Positions 60,775-64,000 of a DNA stretch of 64,000 nt are shown here, piece after piece. Both the position numbers and the translations under genes were made by a program. Where the stretch lies: assembly GCA_029721435.1 (NCBI GenBank), contig CM056586.1, positions 71,715,607 to 71,779,606 on the forward strand. The letters are read 5' to 3'. How positions within the stretch are numbered: position 1 is the first letter of the stretch; every line of letters starts with the position of its first letter. This DNA comes from Gymnothorax reevesii (Eukaryota > Chordata > Actinopteri > Anguilliformes > Muraenidae). The notes beneath the pieces were generated by a model. The model searched no databases and was not told the DNA's origin. It saw only the letters and a list, made by a program, of their open reading frames with translations.

Positions 60775-60935
60775 TTGACTGGCTTCACTCCTGTTATCCT
60801 CGGCGAGGCTGAGCCAGTTGTTTAGTTGCCCATGCAGATTACCAGCCGTAGCCGGGAATGGAGTGGCTGGGATTCAAACACCTGACCACTGGGCTCCCAG
60901 AAAAACGTCTTAGCTGTAAAGCCGTCTCGCTCTGA
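60775..60935 (-). mobile_element. tRNA-like SINE candidate, copy 2
   Basis: Minus-strand ggtgtttgaatccc (plus 60869-60882) resembles a tRNA B box, and gagacggctttacagctaag lies upstream where an A-box region would be. The 3' part (plus gttatcctcggcgaggctga, 60793 on) matches copy 1 at 26716-26872. The two copies have diverged strongly. The family name is not assigned. Confidence 0.45.
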
Positions 60936-62776
60936 GAAAGTGGATGTGGGAACGTGGATGGCCTGCATCCAGCTGGATGGCTTCCTTCCACACAGCTTAT
61001 CTGTCAGAACTCGGCAAGAGTCAGGCTTCTGTCCTTCTCTCTGTCCCCCTCACCTCCCTCCAAAACCCAGCGCCCAAGCTTCTCACTCCCTTGACCCAAC
61101 TCAGCCTGAACTGCAGTAAATGAGAATGAATGAGGACGTAAAGCCAAGTGGCGGATGCTGATGGCCAGTCTAAAGATTCAGCGCTGAGAGCTCACCAGGG
61201 GAAACTGGCTGTGCATGAGAAATCCTTCTTCCTTAGTCAGTGAAAAGTGCTCTGCTCATTCAGCAAAAACAAACAAAAAGCTGTCATGACACAAAAAGTG
61301 CGTTAGAGAAAGTCCGCAAGCAAGTGCCTTGGTCACGTGACTGCTGATATATGCATGCCATAGTAATTAGTAACAGTGCGACATCTGCTCAATAAAATCC
61401 AAATTATGCATCCTGTGGTTAGCATTAGTAAGGAATGAATGTATAATTATACTTCAATCCCAAATCAGTGAACTTAATATTGCAAGATAAAAGAATGAAG
61501 TAACTGTAATAAATTTCAATAATTAGTCCGATCGATTTTAAATGTTTAAGTGGGCAAATATGGGGGAAAACGCAGAACTGCTGATAATCAAACAGGGAAA
61601 AAAGTTTCTGAAAGAACATTTCAATGTTGAGGACATTAAATATTCCTGCAAAAGGCAGTGTTCAGCAATTTTAATATACTAAACAAGATATACTGTAGCT
61701 GAGCTAAAGTTTAAAAAAAATCAACGTCTCAAGAATGCAGAATTAGAATACCATAAAATTATGGAATGATTTAACATAAACACATAGATTTTAAAAAATG
61801 TAATATGACATATGCTAATGTTTGGCTCATTGATCATTATTTGGCCCAAAGTAAATGGCAATCTCACATTCATAGGTCATCATCATCTGGCGCGTTTTTA
61901 TGCCATATAATGCAATTATGGTGCTCTTAGGGATAATTGCTAAGCTTTTTATTTGCATTTTTAGTGTTTCATCTTAACCCTGCATTTGGTTGTAATGGCC
62001 ATTTACTGTAATTATGGCTGATGTGGTCTGATGGTAATATGCATGCCGTTCTCGTCTCTGTTTTGATTTTTGTAATGTATCATTTTATGATAGTCTTATA
62101 ATGATAATCCTTGCTGGCGGAACATTCTGTTGGGAAATTAATGTTTCCATAGTTATAAAATGGTACTGAATTTACAGAGGCTTGTACTGTTGAAAAATAT
62201 GAAGCAGGTCTTGAGTTTCGCTTACCATCATATCTTTTTTAGTGTTGGCGACAAGAAAAAAAAAGAGATTTACTCTCCAATTTGTTTTTCAGATTTGACT
62301 CTCTTAATGTTCAAAGATCCAGTTAAGAAATATTTCCACCTAAAAGGCACTGTCTGTTGGCGTGTCAAACGTCCCCTGGGAAGCACTGTTGTACTGTCAC
62401 TTCCATTCAGCGAGACTTCAGGGAAAAATGGAGGATTTAGATACACGTCAGTTTTCAACATCTTGTCTCTATGTCAATCACAACAGGCTTTTAATGCACC
62501 TTTCTGTGATAATTTCTTATTTGCCTGCTTTCAGCAGAACTGTATGAGGTTAGAATTACACTCCTCAGTGGTCGGGAAAACGCATCATTTCCTGACGAGG
62601 AGCTGAGTTTGCAGATTAAATCATCTCAACAGTTAAGAAATGGTATGACCCACAAAAGTATGACCCACTGCAGACTTTAAAATTGTTGAAAGACTTTAGC
62701 GATAGCAGAGGAAATACACTTGTGTCCTTTGTGGGAGGGAGTGGGGAGTTAAAATGGCAATCGGGGTCATATCATC
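60936..62776. other. intergenic, candidate conserved element at about 61830-62160
   Basis: The block 61830-62160 is free of repeat texture and contains ATTTGCAT (61951-61958), several TAAT/ATTA cores and ccatataatgcaattatgg-like palindromic AT words, resembling conserved neural enhancers. The frames 62160-62606 and their mirror frames have no domain. No gene recognised. Confidence 0.3.
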
Positions 62777-62990
62777 GGGCTGCTGATAAAACCTTGTATC
62801 TTCAAAATGATACATTTTACAGAGAAATAAAAAATAAATATAAAATAAAAATAAAATATAAATATATAAATACAAAAGTATTATTTAAAATATAAATAAA
62901 ATAAAACATGTTTAAGTTTGCATGTAAGAATAGTGGACATGCGAGTTTTTGTTTCTTATCAATTTGGAGATACGAGGTTTTATCAGCAGG
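62777..62990. repeat. A/T-rich foldback repeat
   Basis: ctgctgataaaaccttgtat (from 62780) and the inverse atacgaggttttatcagcag (to about 62989) form roughly 29-bp arms around a spacer made largely of (AAAT/TAAA)-type low-complexity sequence. It may be a small MITE with an expanded AT core; termini and target duplication are unclear. Confidence 0.65.
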
Positions 62991-63389
62991 CCGACAAGCT
63001 CCCCACATTTGCCATCTCAATATAAATCCTGCACAACTTTATTCAAAAACAAACAGAAAGAAAAACGTACTCCAATGGTACCCACTAATGTACGCCTAAA
63101 CCTATAAAATAATTATAAATACAAATAGCGAATAAAAAAAGTGGACATTGACTCTCAAAACAAAATAGTAATTAATTTGTGAAAAAACTATGAGGGTCAA
63201 CTTAAATATGGCTAAGTTGGGCATCTGTTGACATAATGAGAAAAGTGAACTCTTTTTGATCGGAATGTGTTTAACCCATTGAGCCAATAACATGTTATGC
63301 TGGCTTGGAGACAATTGTTTAAAAGATCAGCAACATCTACCGCCTCAAACCTGAAGTTAAGGCAGTGACTCAACTTCCCTCCAATGCTT
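62991..63389. other. intergenic, no feature recognised
   Basis: AT-rich sequence between the foldback and the MITE. Confidence 0.45.
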
Positions 63390-63604
63390 TTAACTCTTCG
63401 AGCACCATATGCAACTATAATTGCCCAGTGGTGTAAGATATGAAAACCAGATACTGTTGAAAACCAATATCATGTGGCAATTTGTTTAAAAGAGCTCCCC
63501 TGCGAGAGCTCTTTTGAACAAGTTGACACGTGATAGGTTTTCAACAGCTCAGGATAGTTACATTCTTAATTCCTTTAAAATGTATTATGCGCTCAAAGGG
63601 TTAA
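63390..63604. mobile_element. TTAA-flanked MITE, copy 2 of the 690-876 family
   Basis: TTAA (63390-63393) to TTAA (63601-63604), with CTCTTCGAGC and GCTCAAAGGG ends. Inside is a long hairpin of about 45-bp arms (about 63454-63497 with 63505-63548, including gagagctcttttgaacaag) that is only half kept in copy 1. It shares ttgccca.tg.tgtaagata and ggttttcaacagctcagga with copy 1. Confidence 0.78.
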
Positions 63605-64000
63605 TACAGTGTTCTGTTTACCAATATCCAGATGGGTATACAGTGGATATTGTCATGAAGGCTTGAAAATTAATAGCCTGCTGATTTATAAGCTACCAAA
63701 CTTCAGAATGATTTTTCATGCAGTTTGGGTTCCTCGTCCTGTAAAGGTCCTGTAAAGGCAGCCCAGGGCTCAGCGCAAACAGTGATGTAGGCTTACGGTT
63801 TTAGCTCTAAGGCTCAGAAAACACCTCCAGCACAAATAAGCCTGCCTGGTTTAATTGTTGTCACTGTGAATGCATGGGCACAATATGCTACATTCAGACC
63901 TTAGAGTATTAGTGGTGAATAAGTATTTTTTTTGCAGCATTAGCCATCCTTATGCATTATACGCCAGTCAAAACAAATCTTGAACCAGCAGGTCTAATCT
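63605..64000. other. intergenic, no feature recognised
   Basis: Non-repetitive sequence to the window end. Nothing definable. Confidence 0.45.

Overview
The window is vertebrate genomic DNA, most likely from a ray-finned fish. It has one short recognisable host exon, long non-coding stretches, and a dense, partly nested set of transposable elements typical of teleosts (Tc1-like, hAT and TTAA-target MITEs, Helitron2/Helentron-like, DIRS, Gmr1-like Ty3/Gypsy, L1-like and RTE-type LINEs). There are no bacterial features, CRISPR arrays, rRNA genes or recognisable tRNA genes. All family assignments are from memory and pattern; no search was run.

The only firm host gene is the first coding exon of znf804a on the minus strand (3313-3423). 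It ends in a GT splice donor, so 1-3312 is the start of its intron 1. The CpG-rich block at about 3424-4350 is its 5' UTR and promoter. Everything to the right is upstream flank, with a few non-repetitive stretches that could hold conserved regulatory elements.

4.4-14 kb: a Helitron2/Helentron-like element (5095-6043), an LTR-like pyrimidine-rich tract, and mostly featureless DNA. 14.2-20.8 kb: a nested cluster. The two ends of a Tc1-like transposon enclose a truncated Gmr1-like Gypsy element (order gag-protease-integrase-reverse transcriptase). The Gypsy integrase is split by a solo LTR, and the Tc1 right end is split by a minus-strand LINE with a 12-bp target duplication. 23.7-35 kb: a second Helentron family (two copies), a Tc1 remnant, a tRNA-like SINE, a hAT-type MITE, a TTAA MITE, an L1-like LINE, and a DNA transposon carrying a nested Tc1-like element. 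35-46 kb: a 795-bp hAT foldback element, microsatellites, two more MITEs, a striking heat-shock-element-like array, and a 1.2-kb Tc1 copy.

47-52.5 kb: a decayed DIRS-like tyrosine-recombinase retrotransposon with inverted terminal repeats and an internal complementary region. An 800-bp hAT foldback element interrupts its recombinase and is flanked by a perfect 8-bp duplication. 52.6-64 kb: mostly featureless, with a TTAA MITE beside a Tc1 transposase remnant, a second SINE copy, an A/T-rich foldback, and a second copy of the MITE family that also lies in the znf804a intron.

Most long open frames here are chance or transposon shadows. I do not see a novel multigene system. The most useful observations are the insertion chronology, the pol order of the Gypsy element, the Helentron-type termini and the heat-shock-like array.
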